A stretch of 38,875 nt of DNA, taken from positions 1-38,875 of the forward strand of contig JASUTF010000004.1 in the NCBI GenBank assembly GCA_030445695.1, in the 5' to 3' direction. This stretch comes from Candidatus Iainarchaeum sp. (lineage in GTDB: Archaea; Iainarchaeota; Iainarchaeia; JAADDC01). The notes under the pieces were generated by a model. It was given only the letters and a program-made list of their open reading frames with translations, was not told where the DNA came from and ran no database searches. The position numbers and the translations under genes are program-made. Below are positions 30,913 through 38,411 of the stretch, piece by piece; the stretch's first letter is position 1, and every line of letters starts with the position of its first letter.

Positions 30913-31271
30913 CTCTCGCGGCGTTCGTCTACGCCCTTGCCATGTACGCTTTCAACCGCGTCTTCCGCCTCGAGGAGCGAAACAGGGCAATACTTGAAAT
31001 GTCAAAGCGCCTGAGCAAGGACCCTGATTCCGTCACGGAGGAGGAAATTGCAGAGCACACGAAGAACATGTATAAGATCATGGGCCTGCGTCTGGTCATG
31101 TTATTTATTGTTTTCTACCCCCTTTACTACGCGTTCAGTTCTCGGTACGGTACAATTGAGACGCCCCTCGGCCAGTGGTACTGGCTCTGGTGGTTCGTGG
31201 TGTCATCCATCGTGGCGAACATCGTGGTAGGAGGTGTAATGAAATGGTTAGCCCTATCAAGAGGCGATTGA
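30891..31271 (+). CDS. DUF106/EMC3-like membrane insertase of the Oxa1 superfamily
   Basis: A 126-residue membrane protein with three hydrophobic segments: about 4-20, 69-86 (RLVMLFIVFYPLYYAF) and 98-119 (YWLWWFVVSSIVANIVVGGV). A charged cytoplasmic region between the first two holds MSKRLSKDPDSVTEEEI. This layout is that of archaeal DUF106, related to YidC, Get1 and EMC3. Its place between adk and L34e is the usual one and supports the assignment. It probably helps insert membrane proteins alongside SecY. Confidence 0.88.
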   Translation: MQDWLIVTLAAFVYALAMYAFNRVFRLEERNRAILEMSKRLSKDPDSVTEEEIAEHTKNMYKIMGLRLVMLFIVFYPLYYAFSSRYGTIETPLGQWYWLWWFVVSSIVANIVVGGVMKWLALSRGD

Positions 31272-31585
31272 AGAAGGTGATCCGTCGTACTCCTGGTGGC
31301 CGCCTTGCTATTCACTTCCGCAAGGAGAAGACGGGCAAGCACGTCTGCGCCATATGCGGGAAGCCCCTGCATGGTGTGCCTCACGGGAAGCGGCCCTCAC
31401 AGGTTCGCAAACTCGCTAAGACCGAGAGGAGGCCCGAGCGTGTTTTTGGAGGCGTCCTCTGCCCGGAATGCACTCGCCGCGTCATAGAGGAGGCGTTCTA
31501 CGTGAAGCGGGGCGTGAAGGATATTTCAGAGATCGACATGAGGGACCGCAAGTACGTCGAGATGGCAATGAAGGTGGTGGGCTGA
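31244..31585 (+). CDS. rpl34e: Large-subunit ribosomal protein eL34
   Basis: A 113-residue L34e with a zinc-binding pair (CAICGKPLHGVP) and a second pair (CPECTRR). The N-terminus RRLKKVIRRTPGGRLAIHF is typical. The ATG at 31244 follows GGAGGTG and lies inside the end of the DUF106 gene (28-nt overlap). In many euryarchaea a cytidylate kinase gene follows; here L14e follows directly. Confidence 0.94.
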   Translation: MVSPIKRRLKKVIRRTPGGRLAIHFRKEKTGKHVCAICGKPLHGVPHGKRPSQVRKLAKTERRPERVFGGVLCPECTRRVIEEAFYVKRGVKDISEIDMRDRKYVEMAMKVVG

Positions 31586-31586
31586 G

Positions 31587-31805
31587 ATGATGGTTCCCGG
31601 ACGCGTTTGCGTTAAGGTTACCGGCCGCGACGCCGGTGCAAAGGTCGTCATCGTCAAGAACATAGACGACGTGTTCGCAGAGGTAGTCACGAGGGGAGGC
31701 AAGAGGAGGAAGGTGAACAAGCGCCACCTGCTCCCCACGGAGACGATCATGGAGATCGAGGGCCTTTCTGACGAGGAAATTGCGAAGAAGCTGGAGGAAG
31801 CGTGA
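31587..31805 (+). CDS. rpl14e: Large-subunit ribosomal protein eL14
   Basis: A 72-residue L14e with a KOW-like beta domain: PGRVCVKVTGRDAGAKVVIV, then RRKVNKRHLLPTETIMEIEG. Two adjacent ATG codons (31587 and 31590) could start it. It begins 1 nt after the L34e stop, and its stop overlaps the Cbf5 ATG. Confidence 0.93.
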   Translation: MMVPGRVCVKVTGRDAGAKVVIVKNIDDVFAEVVTRGGKRRKVNKRHLLPTETIMEIEGLSDEEIAKKLEEA

Positions 31806-32830
31806 TGCCGTTCCCGTGGGAGGGCCCCAAGAAGTTTCTCATACGTGCCAGGGAGCCAGAGGGGCCGTGGGGCAAGCGGCCCGAGGAGAGGAGCGTGGAG
31901 GAACTCTTCAAGGCGTCGATGATCGTCCTTGACAAACCCGCGGGGCCCACATCCCACGAGGTCGTTGCATGGGTTCGCAAGCTCCTGAACCTGAGAAAGG
32001 CGGGCCACGCGGGGACACTGGACCCCCGGGCCACTGGCGTCCTCCCCATTGGCGTGAACTCTGGAACTAAGGTTCTTCAGGCACTCATTCTTGCCGGAAA
32101 GGAGTATGTTGGGATCATGCACCTGCACGGCGACGTCCCCGAGGAGCGGATAAGAGAAATCGCCAGGGAGTTCGTTGGGGACCTTTATCAGCGACCCCCC
32201 GTCAAGTCCGCCGTGAAGCGACGCCTGCGCATAAGGACCGTATACTACCTGGACATCATAGAGGTGGACGGGAGGGATGTGGTCTTCCGTGCCGGGACCT
32301 CCGCGGGCACGTATATCCGCAAGCTCTGCCACGACATGGGTCTCGCCCTCGGCGTCGGCGCACACATGGCGGAGCTGAGGAGGACGAAGGTGGGTGGCTA
32401 CACGGAGGACCGTGCGGTGACGCTCCAGGAAGTGGTGGACGCATACCACTTCTGGAAAGAGAACGGTATGGAGGAGCCCATCCGAAGGGTGCTCCTGCCG
32501 GTTGAAACGGCCGTAGTTCACCTGCCCAAAATCATCATACGTGACTCCGCCGTTGCTGCCGTTACCCACGGGGCCAACCTGGCGGTTCCGGGTATACTCG
32601 AGGTTCAGGCGGACATACGTGCTGGGGATATGGTTGCGCTGATGACGAAGAAGGGCGAACTGGTGGCTCTGGCAAAAGCTCTGATGGATGCCGAGCAGAT
32701 GGTGGAAGAAGAGAGGGGATACGCAGCTGACGTTGAGCGCGTTATAATGGAGCAGGGCGTCTATCCGCCCATGTGGAAGAAGAAGCCCAAGGCGTCTGAA
32801 TCAGGATCCGAGAGGGCAGAACAAATGTAA
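31805..32830 (+). CDS. cbf5: Pseudouridine synthase Cbf5/TruB family
   Basis: The catalytic subunit of H/ACA RNPs, isomerising uridine in rRNA and also able to form Psi55 in tRNA. The 341-residue protein has the TruB core with the catalytic aspartate D73 in GHAGTLDPRATGVLP, the KRPP-like YQRPPVKSAVKRR segment, SAGTYIRKLCHDMG, and a C-terminal PUA domain (AVAAVTHGANLAVPGILEV). The ATG at 31805 overlaps the L14e stop. Its last codons run to within about 55 nt of the S13 gene. Confidence 0.95.
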   Translation: MPFPWEGPKKFLIRAREPEGPWGKRPEERSVEELFKASMIVLDKPAGPTSHEVVAWVRKLLNLRKAGHAGTLDPRATGVLPIGVNSGTKVLQALILAGKEYVGIMHLHGDVPEERIREIAREFVGDLYQRPPVKSAVKRRLRIRTVYYLDIIEVDGRDVVFRAGTSAGTYIRKLCHDMGLALGVGAHMAELRRTKVGGYTEDRAVTLQEVVDAYHFWKENGMEEPIRRVLLPVETAVVHLPKIIIRDSAVAAVTHGANLAVPGILEVQADIRAGDMVALMTKKGELVALAKALMDAEQMVEEERGYAADVERVIMEQGVYPPMWKKKPKASESGSERAEQM

Positions 32831-32832
32831 GC

Positions 32833-32840
32833 TTTTTAAT
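32833..32840 (+). promoter_or_regulatory. Promoter of the S13/alpha operon
   Basis: TTTTTAAT directly follows the Cbf5 stop. A transcript would start near 32862 and carry a short leader with AGGGTGATC before the S13 GTG at 32886. The rest of the spc block has no such AT-rich interval, so the alpha genes probably form their own unit. Confidence 0.5.
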
Positions 32841-32885
32841 CGCTACTGTGCCCAGTTTATCTATCGAGTTTTCAAGGGTGATCGC

Positions 32886-33350
32886 GTGACAGCCAACGTG
32901 GAAAGGGAAATAGTCCGTGTGGCGGACGTGGACCTTGACGGTACAAAGCCGCTGCACCGGGCGCTCCAGCGGATAAAGGGAATAGGGGCGAACTTTGCAG
33001 TCATGATCGAACGTGTCTTCTTCGAGGAGACGGGTCTCGACCCGTCCACTCCCCTTGGTAACATACCGGAGGAGAAGATAGAACTTCTCGAGGATATCAT
33101 AAAGAACCCCGTGAAGCACGGCATTCCGGCGTGGGCAGTGAACACACCGAAGGATCTCGAGACGGGCGAGGACAAGCACTACGTGGGCGTGGACCTCGAA
33201 GTTAAGGAGCGTGAGATCCTGCGTCGCGAGGCGGATCTCGGTTCCTACAGGGGCCTCCGCAGGATGTGGGGCCTGAAGGTCCGCGGCCAGCGCACGAAGT
33301 CCAAGGGAAGGAAGAACAAGATCAGCCCGAGGATAAGGAAGAAGAGGTGA
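32886..33350 (+). CDS. rps13: Small-subunit ribosomal protein uS13
   Basis: A 154-residue S13 at the head of the small subunit, contacting the P-site tRNA and subunit bridges. It shows [20 protein letters not shown], the central [18 protein letters not shown], and the basic end [18 protein letters not shown]. The start is GTG, with GGTGATC 4 nt upstream. Confidence 0.96.
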   Translation: MTANVEREIVRVADVDLDGTKPLHRALQRIKGIGANFAVMIERVFFEETGLDPSTPLGNIPEEKIELLEDIIKNPVKHGIPAWAVNTPKDLETGEDKHYVGVDLEVKEREILRREADLGSYRGLRRMWGLKVRGQRTKSKGRKNKISPRIRKKR

Positions 33351-33354
33351 CGGT

Positions 33355-33921
33355 ATGGGAGACCCCAAGCGTCAGAAGAGGAAATACTCACGTCCCTATA
33401 AGCGCTGGGACAAGGCGAGGATTATCGAAGAGCGCGGGCTCATGCGCACATACGGTCTCAAGAACAAGAAGGAGCTCTGGTGTGCCCGTGCCGAGCTGAG
33501 GAGGATCCGTGCAAATGCCCGCCGTCTTCTTGCTGCGTCCGGCGAGGAGAAGGAACGCCGTGAGAAGGAGCTTCTCGGCCGTCTCTACCGTCTGGGCCTG
33601 CTTCCGAAGGACGCAACGCTTGACGACGTCCTGTCCCTTGACATCAGGGACATTCTGGAGCGCCGCCTCCAGACGGTGGTGTGGCGCAAGGGCCTTGCAA
33701 GGACGATATTCCAGGCACGCCAGTTCATCGTGCACGGCCACGTCTACGTGGACGGGCGTCGCGTGACCGTCCCTTCCTACTGGGTGAAGCGTGACGAGGA
33801 GGATAAGGTCGCGCTCAACCCCGAGATGCTCGCAGTTCTTCAGGCCCAGCAGCACGCTCCCCAGATCTCTGAAGCTGCTGGTGCCAGCGTGGAGGGTGAA
33901 GTAAATGAAGGCCAGCAGTAA
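33355..33921 (+). CDS. rps4: Small-subunit ribosomal protein uS4
   Basis: A 188-residue archaeal S4, a primary 16S rRNA binder. It begins [19 protein letters not shown] and holds an S4 RNA-binding domain ([20 protein letters not shown]). The last 17 nt overlap the S11 start. Confidence 0.96.
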   Translation: MGDPKRQKRKYSRPYKRWDKARIIEERGLMRTYGLKNKKELWCARAELRRIRANARRLLAASGEEKERREKELLGRLYRLGLLPKDATLDDVLSLDIRDILERRLQTVVWRKGLARTIFQARQFIVHGHVYVDGRRVTVPSYWVKRDEEDKVALNPEMLAVLQAQQHAPQISEAAGASVEGEVNEGQQ

Positions 33922-34300
33922 CCGTAGGGCAGTTGTTCACATCTACTCGTCCAAGAACAACACCATCATACACGCCACCGACGAGACGGGGGCTGAGACC
34001 ATAGCGATCGCCTCCGGTGGCATGGTGGTGGACGCGGACAGCAAGAAGGGTACAGCGACTGCCGCCATGAAGGCCATGGAGATTGTCGCCACAAAACTGA
34101 AGGATATGGGGATCAGGCAGGTCATCATCAAGGTCCGTGCACCGGGAGGAACGAAGTCCAAGACACCCGGGCCCGGTGCACAGGCGGCGATCCGTGAACT
34201 CGCCCGTCACGGGCTTGTGCCTGTAGCGATACTGGACGTTACCCCGATCCCGCACGACGGCACCCGCAAGAAGGGTGGAAAGAGGGGAAGGAGAGTATGA
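33905..34300 (+). CDS. rps11: Small-subunit ribosomal protein uS11
   Basis: A 131-residue S11 on the platform of the small subunit. It shows [40 protein letters not shown] and [20 protein letters not shown]. It starts inside the end of S4 and overlaps rpoD by ATGA. Confidence 0.97.
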   Translation: MKASSNRRAVVHIYSSKNNTIIHATDETGAETIAIASGGMVVDADSKKGTATAAMKAMEIVATKLKDMGIRQVIIKVRAPGGTKSKTPGPGAQAAIRELARHGLVPVAILDVTPIPHDGTRKKGGKRGRRV

Positions 34301-35046
34301 AGATCGAAATGCTCGAAAGGACTGGGGACTCCGCGACGTTCCTCATCAAGGGAGCTCCCCTTGCTTTTGCCAACGCACTCCGCCGTGCGATCATCTCGGA
34401 GGTGCCAGTGTTTGCCATTGAAGACGTTTACTTTTACGAGAACAGCACGTCCATCTGGGATGAGTACATTGCACACCGCCTGGGCCTCGTCCCCCTGAAG
34501 GCGGAGTGGGGAACCTACGACGAGAACAGTGAGGCAAAGTTCTATCTGGACAAGCAGGGACCGGGAACCGTTTATTCCGGCGACCTTCAGCCGGAGACCC
34601 CCGGCGTGGAGGTCGTCGATCCGGAGATCCCCATTGTTATGCTCCGCGAGGGCCAGAACCTCCGCCTCGAGGCGGTTGCAAAGGTCGGCACGGCGAAGAT
34701 CCATGCGAAGTGGCAGGCAGGTCTCGCTTCCTTCAGGCCTGTTGTCCGCGTGGAGATAAAGGACGAGAAGAAGTTCCGTGAGCTTCTGCCTGACATAGAC
34801 CCCAAGGAAGTGGAGAATCAGAACGAGCGCCCGCAGGGCGTGGACTCGAAGATCTATAACCTTGTGGACGAGCTGATCGAGGACTATCCGGACGTGGCCG
34901 AGATAAAGAAGAAGGACGACGTGTTCATCTTCTACGTTGAGTCCTACGGGAACATGCCCGTGGACACCCTTGTTCAGGCGGCTGTCTCTGAGATCCTCCG
35001 CCGCCTCGAAGAATTCCTCACGAAGGTGGAAGGTGAGAAGGCATGA
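34297..35046 (+). CDS. rpoD: DNA-directed RNA polymerase subunit D
   Basis: A 249-residue archaeal alpha/Rpb3-like subunit that pairs with subunit L to start polymerase assembly. Typical segments are APLALANALRR-like ([19 protein letters not shown]), [13 protein letters not shown] and [19 protein letters not shown]. Some archaeal D subunits carry a ferredoxin-like insert with cysteines. Here that region is present but the whole protein lacks cysteine, so no iron-sulfur cluster is possible. Confidence 0.96.
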   Translation: MKIEMLERTGDSATFLIKGAPLAFANALRRAIISEVPVFAIEDVYFYENSTSIWDEYIAHRLGLVPLKAEWGTYDENSEAKFYLDKQGPGTVYSGDLQPETPGVEVVDPEIPIVMLREGQNLRLEAVAKVGTAKIHAKWQAGLASFRPVVRVEIKDEKKFRELLPDIDPKEVENQNERPQGVDSKIYNLVDELIEDYPDVAEIKKKDDVFIFYVESYGNMPVDTLVQAAVSEILRRLEEFLTKVEGEKA

Positions 35047-35405
35047 AGCGTACAGGACCCACAAATGTGGTGCTCAGGGAGCTCATCATCGCGCTGGAAA
35101 AGGCGTCCCGCAGGGAAGACGCCCCCATTTGGGATGCCGTTGCCTACGAACTCTCCAGGGCAACGCGTAAACGCGTTCACGTGAACGTTGGCAGGATAAA
35201 CAAGTATGCCAAGGATGGTGACGTCATAGTGGTCCCCGGTAAGGTGCTGGGACTTGGAAAGGTGGATAAAAGAGTGACCGTCGCTGCCTGGGCGTTCTCC
35301 GCCTCGGCAAAGGCGAAGATAGAGAACGCGGGCGGTCGCGCCATCGGTATCCGGGAACTCCTCCAGGAGAATCCCAAGGGCAGCGGCGTCAAGATAATGA
35401 AGTGA
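35043..35405 (+). CDS. rpl18e: Large-subunit ribosomal protein eL18
   Basis: A 120-residue L18e, related to bacterial L15. It shows RTGPTNVVLRELIIALEKAS, VNVGRINKYAKDGDVIVVPG and the C-terminal IGIRELLQENPKGSGVKIM. The ATG overlaps the RpoD stop (ATGA). Confidence 0.96.
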   Translation: MKRTGPTNVVLRELIIALEKASRREDAPIWDAVAYELSRATRKRVHVNVGRINKYAKDGDVIVVPGKVLGLGKVDKRVTVAAWAFSASAKAKIENAGGRAIGIRELLQENPKGSGVKIMK

Positions 35406-35415
35406 GGGGAGAGCA

Positions 35416-35829
35416 ATGATCGTGATCGATGGAACGGACGCACCCATGGGCCGTCTTGCCTCCTACGTGGCCAAGCAGCTCCTGAAGGGCGAGACGGTTG
35501 TTGTGGTCAATGCTGAAAAGATCGTCATTTCAGGCGACCCCGACGCCGTGTATGAACGTTACAAGGCACGCCTTGACCTGAAGACACACAGGAACCCCAT
35601 CGTTAACTCTCCAAAGTATCCAAGAACGGTTACGGGGATCTTCCGCCGTGCTGTCCGCGGCATGCTTCCGCGCTGGAGGAAACGTGGCAGGGATGCCTTC
35701 CGCCGCCTGCGTGTCTGGCGCGGCGTCCCTGATGAGGTGAAGGGCATTGACCCCGTGAAGCTGGATTTCAAGCTCCCGAGAACGTATGTGCGTCTTGGCG
35801 ATCTCGCCAAGCGTCTCGGAGGTTGGTAA
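35416..35829 (+). CDS. rpl13: Large-subunit ribosomal protein uL13
   Basis: A 137-residue L13, an early assembly protein. It begins MIVIDGTDAPMGRLASYVAK and holds VRGMLPRWRKRGRDAFRRLR, which matches the conserved 'RGMLP' signature. GGGGAGAG precedes the ATG. Confidence 0.96.
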   Translation: MIVIDGTDAPMGRLASYVAKQLLKGETVVVVNAEKIVISGDPDAVYERYKARLDLKTHRNPIVNSPKYPRTVTGIFRRAVRGMLPRWRKRGRDAFRRLRVWRGVPDEVKGIDPVKLDFKLPRTYVRLGDLAKRLGGW

Positions 35830-35830
35830 C

Positions 35831-36244
35831 ATGGCCAGAAAGAAGAAGCAGGTGATCAATACCAAGGCGAAGAAGAAGCGCGCCGTCGCACGTGCTGCCA
35901 TTCACTACCCCGGCTCCGGAACGCTCCGCATAAACGGCTATACCCTTGACGCTTACACCCAGAACAAGTACATCAGAATGATCATAGAGGAGCCCCTCGT
36001 TCTTGCCGGAGATCTCGCCGGCAAGGTAGATATATACGTCAACGTCGAGGGAGGAGGATTCATGGGCCAGGCCGTGGCGATCCGCGGCGCCATCGCAAAG
36101 GGACTGGCCCAGATCAACGAGGATCTGCGCGACGTCTACATGCAGTATGACAGGACGCTCCTTGTAGACGACGTCCGCCGCGTGGAGCCCAAGAAGCCGC
36201 TTGGCCGCAAGGCGCGTGCCAAGAAGCAGACGTCCTACAGGTGA
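35831..36244 (+). CDS. rps9: Small-subunit ribosomal protein uS9
   Basis: A 137-residue S9 whose C-terminal tail reaches the P-site tRNA. It begins MARKKKQVINTKAKKKRAVA and ends with PKKPLGRKARAKKQTSYR, the conserved 'K-R-Y/SYR' tail. The ATG follows the L13 stop by 1 nt; the upstream in-frame extension lies inside L13. Confidence 0.96.
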   Translation: MARKKKQVINTKAKKKRAVARAAIHYPGSGTLRINGYTLDAYTQNKYIRMIIEEPLVLAGDLAGKVDIYVNVEGGGFMGQAVAIRGAIAKGLAQINEDLRDVYMQYDRTLLVDDVRRVEPKKPLGRKARAKKQTSYR

Positions 36245-36249
36245 CCGCC

Positions 36250-36462
36250 ATGCTTCCCCCCGTTCGCTGTTTCACGTGTGGCAAGCCCATTGGCGGTCGC
36301 ATATACAGGGAGTTCAAGGAGCGCGTCGCCAAGGGAGAGGACCCCGAGAAGGTCTTCGAGGACCTTGGCATCAAACGCTACTGCTGCAGGATGACCTTGT
36401 TCACATCAGAGAACTACTTTGAAGAGATACTACCCTACACGACGGTCCGCACCAAGCAGTGA
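36250..36462 (+). CDS. rpoN: DNA-directed RNA polymerase subunit N
   Basis: A 70-residue zinc-binding Rpb10-like subunit. It holds CFTCGKPIGG near the N-terminus and the RYCCRM motif, the four-cysteine zinc site of the family. The ATG at 36250 follows the S9 stop by 5 nt and gives the standard length. In many euryarchaea rpoK and enolase follow; here the coding run ends and a tRNA locus begins. Confidence 0.95.
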   Translation: MLPPVRCFTCGKPIGGRIYREFKERVAKGEDPEKVFEDLGIKRYCCRMTLFTSENYFEEILPYTTVRTKQ

Positions 36463-36471
36463 CCGTCTCCC

Positions 36472-36480
36472 TTTATTTTT
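36472..36480 (+). promoter_or_regulatory. Possible TATA box for the tRNA-Pro locus
   Basis: TTTATTTTT predicts a transcript start near 36502, just ahead of the upstream 5'-end copy. A second candidate, TAGTGTATATG (about 36502-36512), would start transcription near 36533, after that copy. The two choices differ in whether the outer tRNA 5' fragment is transcribed. Confidence 0.4.
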
Positions 36481-36515
36481 GTTTCTCCCGATCTTTCTCT
36501 TTAGTGTATATGACC

Positions 36516-36532
36516 GGGGCCGTGGTGCAGCC
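36516..36532 (+). repeat. Copy of the tRNA-Pro 5' end, 133 bp upstream
   Basis: GGGGCCGTGGTGCAGCC repeats tRNA-Pro positions 1-17 (36649-36665) with a single T-to-C change. Its first seven bases can pair at 6 of 7 positions with CAGCCCC at 36864-36870, the acceptor strand of the displaced 3' copy. Confidence 0.75.
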
Positions 36533-36648
36533 CACCGAGTGCTTCGGTGGAACGCCCGCGGGTGGGGTCTGCGACCCCACGCACATCCGCTGTGGGTGGT
36601 CGAGCGGAAGCGAAGACCGTCCGTCGTCAGGGCAGAGAATCTGACCAG
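36533..36648 (+). other. Hairpin-rich spacer between the 5'-end copy and tRNA-Pro
   Basis: Consecutive stems occur: CCACCGAG-TGC-TTCGGTGG (36532-36550, 8 bp with one G-T), GTGGGGTC-TGC-GACCCCAC (36562-36580, perfect 8 bp), CACA/TGTG (36582-36594), and GGTC/GACC around GAGCGGAAGCGAA with a GGAA (GNRA) tip (36598-36618). The last motif is shared, with one change, with 8791-8809 after tRNA-Leu. No ORF fits. Two stems use a TGC triloop. It reads as structured RNA rather than neutral spacer. Confidence 0.65.
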
Positions 36649-36724
<76 letters not shown>

Positions 36725-36871
36725 CTGCTAGTACATTTCATTTAGCTGCGACTTCGTATCTAGGGGGTCGTAGACCCCTAATACTCACCCCATCACGACG
36801 TTGTCGTGTGCACACAAGCAGAGCTTGCGATGCGGCTCGGTGCGGCGAGCCTTCGAATCCCGGCAGCCCCA
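36725..36871 (+). repeat. Hairpin-rich element after tRNA-Pro, ending in a copy of the tRNA 3' end
   Basis: The first part (36733 to about 36787) aligns with the element after tRNA-Val: 18 identical bases, then a related AGGGG/CCCCT hairpin and ATACTCA. The rest differs but again forms short stems, such as ACGAC-GTT-GTCGT and GGCTCG/CGAGCC. It ends with TTCGAATCCCGGCAGCCCCA (36852-36871), a copy of 36705-36724 with one change. The partner of CATTTCATT seen in the tRNA-Val element is missing. TTTT follows at 36879-36882. No coding potential. Confidence 0.75.
36852..36871 (+). repeat. Direct repeat copy 2 (displaced tRNA-Pro 3' end)
   Basis: Differs from the tRNA at one base, the second base of the 3' acceptor strand (A at 36865), the same position and change as in the displaced tRNA-Val copy. 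Confidence 0.75.
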
Positions 36872-36890
36872 CCCCCTGTTTTGCGGCAGC

Positions 36891-36898
36891 TTTTTAAC
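36891..36898 (+). promoter_or_regulatory. Promoter of the S2 gene
   Basis: TTTTTAAC predicts a start near 36920 and a leader of about 45 nt. The leader ends in GGAGGTG, a strong ribosome-binding site 4 nt before the S2 GTG. Confidence 0.5.
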
Positions 36899-36966
36899 GA
36901 TTCCCTTTCCCATCGTAGCGAGGGGCACAGACGGGTGGTCCCGCGTGCCCAGCAGGAGGTGTTTGT

Positions 36967-37596
36967 GTGGCTGAAAAGAAAAAGAAGTCAGGAAGCGGAG
37001 ATGGACTACTGGTCCCCGTTGAGCAGTATCTGTCGGCGGGCATTCACATCGGAACTGTGTTCCGCACGGGCTTCATGCGCAAGTACATATTCAAGACGCG
37101 CCCGGACCGCCTCAACCTGATCGATATACAGAAGATCGACTACAAGATACGCATGGCTGCCAAGTTCCTCGCGCACTACGAGCCGGGCGACATCCTCGTT
37201 GTGGCCCGCAGGAAGTATGCACAGAACGCGGCGAGAAAGTTCGCAGAGGTGGTGGGCGCCAAGGCCATCGTGGGCCGCTTCGTCCCGGGCACCCTCACGA
37301 ACCCCGGGGCCAAGGAGTTCATCGAGCCGTCCGTTGTTGTGGTCTCCGATCCCATCGCCGACCGTGAGGCCATAGACGAGGCGGCGAAGGTGAGGATACC
37401 CGTTGTGGCGATCTGCAACACCAACAACACCACCCAGAACATCGACATCGTCATTCCGGGCAACAACCGCGGTAAGAAGGCCATTGCCCTCATATACTGG
37501 CTGCTAGCCCGCGAATACCTCAAGAACCGCGGCGTGATAAAGAGCGACGACGAGTTTAACGTGCCCCTCGAAGAGTTCGAGGGTGGTAAGCGTTGA
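36967..37596 (+). CDS. rps2: Small-subunit ribosomal protein uS2
   Basis: A 209-residue archaeal S2, needed for translation initiation on the small subunit. It shows YLSAGIHIGTVFRTGFMRKY, RPDRLNLIDIQKIDYKIRMA and VPGTLTNPGAKEFIEPSVVV. The start is GTG, chosen by the GGAGGTG motif. Its stop overlaps the MEMO start (TTGA). Confidence 0.96.
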   Translation: MAEKKKKSGSGDGLLVPVEQYLSAGIHIGTVFRTGFMRKYIFKTRPDRLNLIDIQKIDYKIRMAAKFLAHYEPGDILVVARRKYAQNAARKFAEVVGAKAIVGRFVPGTLTNPGAKEFIEPSVVVVSDPIADREAIDEAAKVRIPVVAICNTNNTTQNIDIVIPGNNRGKKAIALIYWLLAREYLKNRGVIKSDDEFNVPLEEFEGGKR

Positions 37597-38387
37597 TACG
37601 CCCCCCGGCAGTTGCCGGGCTCTTCTACCCTTCTTCTCCCAGCGATTTAGAGGCCATGATCGACGATTATCTGTCCCGTGCCCCATCCTATCCGAAACGT
37701 GACTACGTGGCGGCAGTTGTCCCCCACGCCGGTTACATCTACTCCGGGGCCATCGCCGCACACGCGTATAGGGCGCTATCAACGGTAAGACCTGAACATA
37801 TCGTGGTGGCGGGGCCCAACCACACTGGCTACGGTGCAGCCGTCTCCATCTGGCCGGACGGTGCGTGGGAGACCCCATTGGGCGAAGTTCCGGTGGACAG
37901 GGATGCCGCGGAACACATCATTTCAACCAGCGACTTTGCCGTTGCCGACTACGACGCACACCACTACGAACATTCCGTAGAGGTTCAGCTGCCTTTCCTT
38001 CAACGCATTTACGGCTCATTTTCCTTTGTCCCCGTTACCATGATGTATCAGGCGCCCGATGCGGCATATGACCTTGCACGATCCATTCCCGATGGAACAC
38101 TCTTCATTGCCTCCTCCGATTTTTCGCACTACGTCCCAGCGGACGTGGGACGCGAGAAGGACATGGAAGCGATCAAATACATCCTTGATCTTGATGTGGA
38201 CGGGCTCTATCGCTACGTTCTGGACAACGACGTGTCCGCCTGCGGAATAGGCCCAATCATGACAGCCATGGCGTATGCCCGGTCACTGGGTGCCCGTGCA
38301 GAACTCCTTGCTTTCGGCAACAGCGGAGACGTGACCGGCGACTACGATAACGTGGTGGATTATGCGGCCATCGTCTTCTACCGTTAA
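37593..38387 (+). CDS. MEMO1 family protein (AmmeMemoRadiSam system protein B)
   Basis: A 264-residue MEMO-type protein, structurally like aromatic-ring dioxygenases. Family motifs are RPPAVAGLFYP at the start, VVPHAGYIYSGAIAAHAY, VVAGPNHTGYG, HYEHSVEVQLPFLQ, ASSDFSHYVP and SACGIGPIMTAMAYAR, which supply the histidines and cysteine of the putative site. The archaeal function is not settled. Its position after rps2 is common. The start is TTG, overlapping the S2 TGA, with GGGTGG 7 nt upstream. Confidence 0.93.
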   Translation: MIRPPAVAGLFYPSSPSDLEAMIDDYLSRAPSYPKRDYVAAVVPHAGYIYSGAIAAHAYRALSTVRPEHIVVAGPNHTGYGAAVSIWPDGAWETPLGEVPVDRDAAEHIISTSDFAVADYDAHHYEHSVEVQLPFLQRIYGSFSFVPVTMMYQAPDAAYDLARSIPDGTLFIASSDFSHYVPADVGREKDMEAIKYILDLDVDGLYRYVLDNDVSACGIGPIMTAMAYARSLGARAELLAFGNSGDVTGDYDNVVDYAAIVFYR

Positions 38388-38411
38388 ATACTCCTCCCCC
38401 CATTTCCTAAT

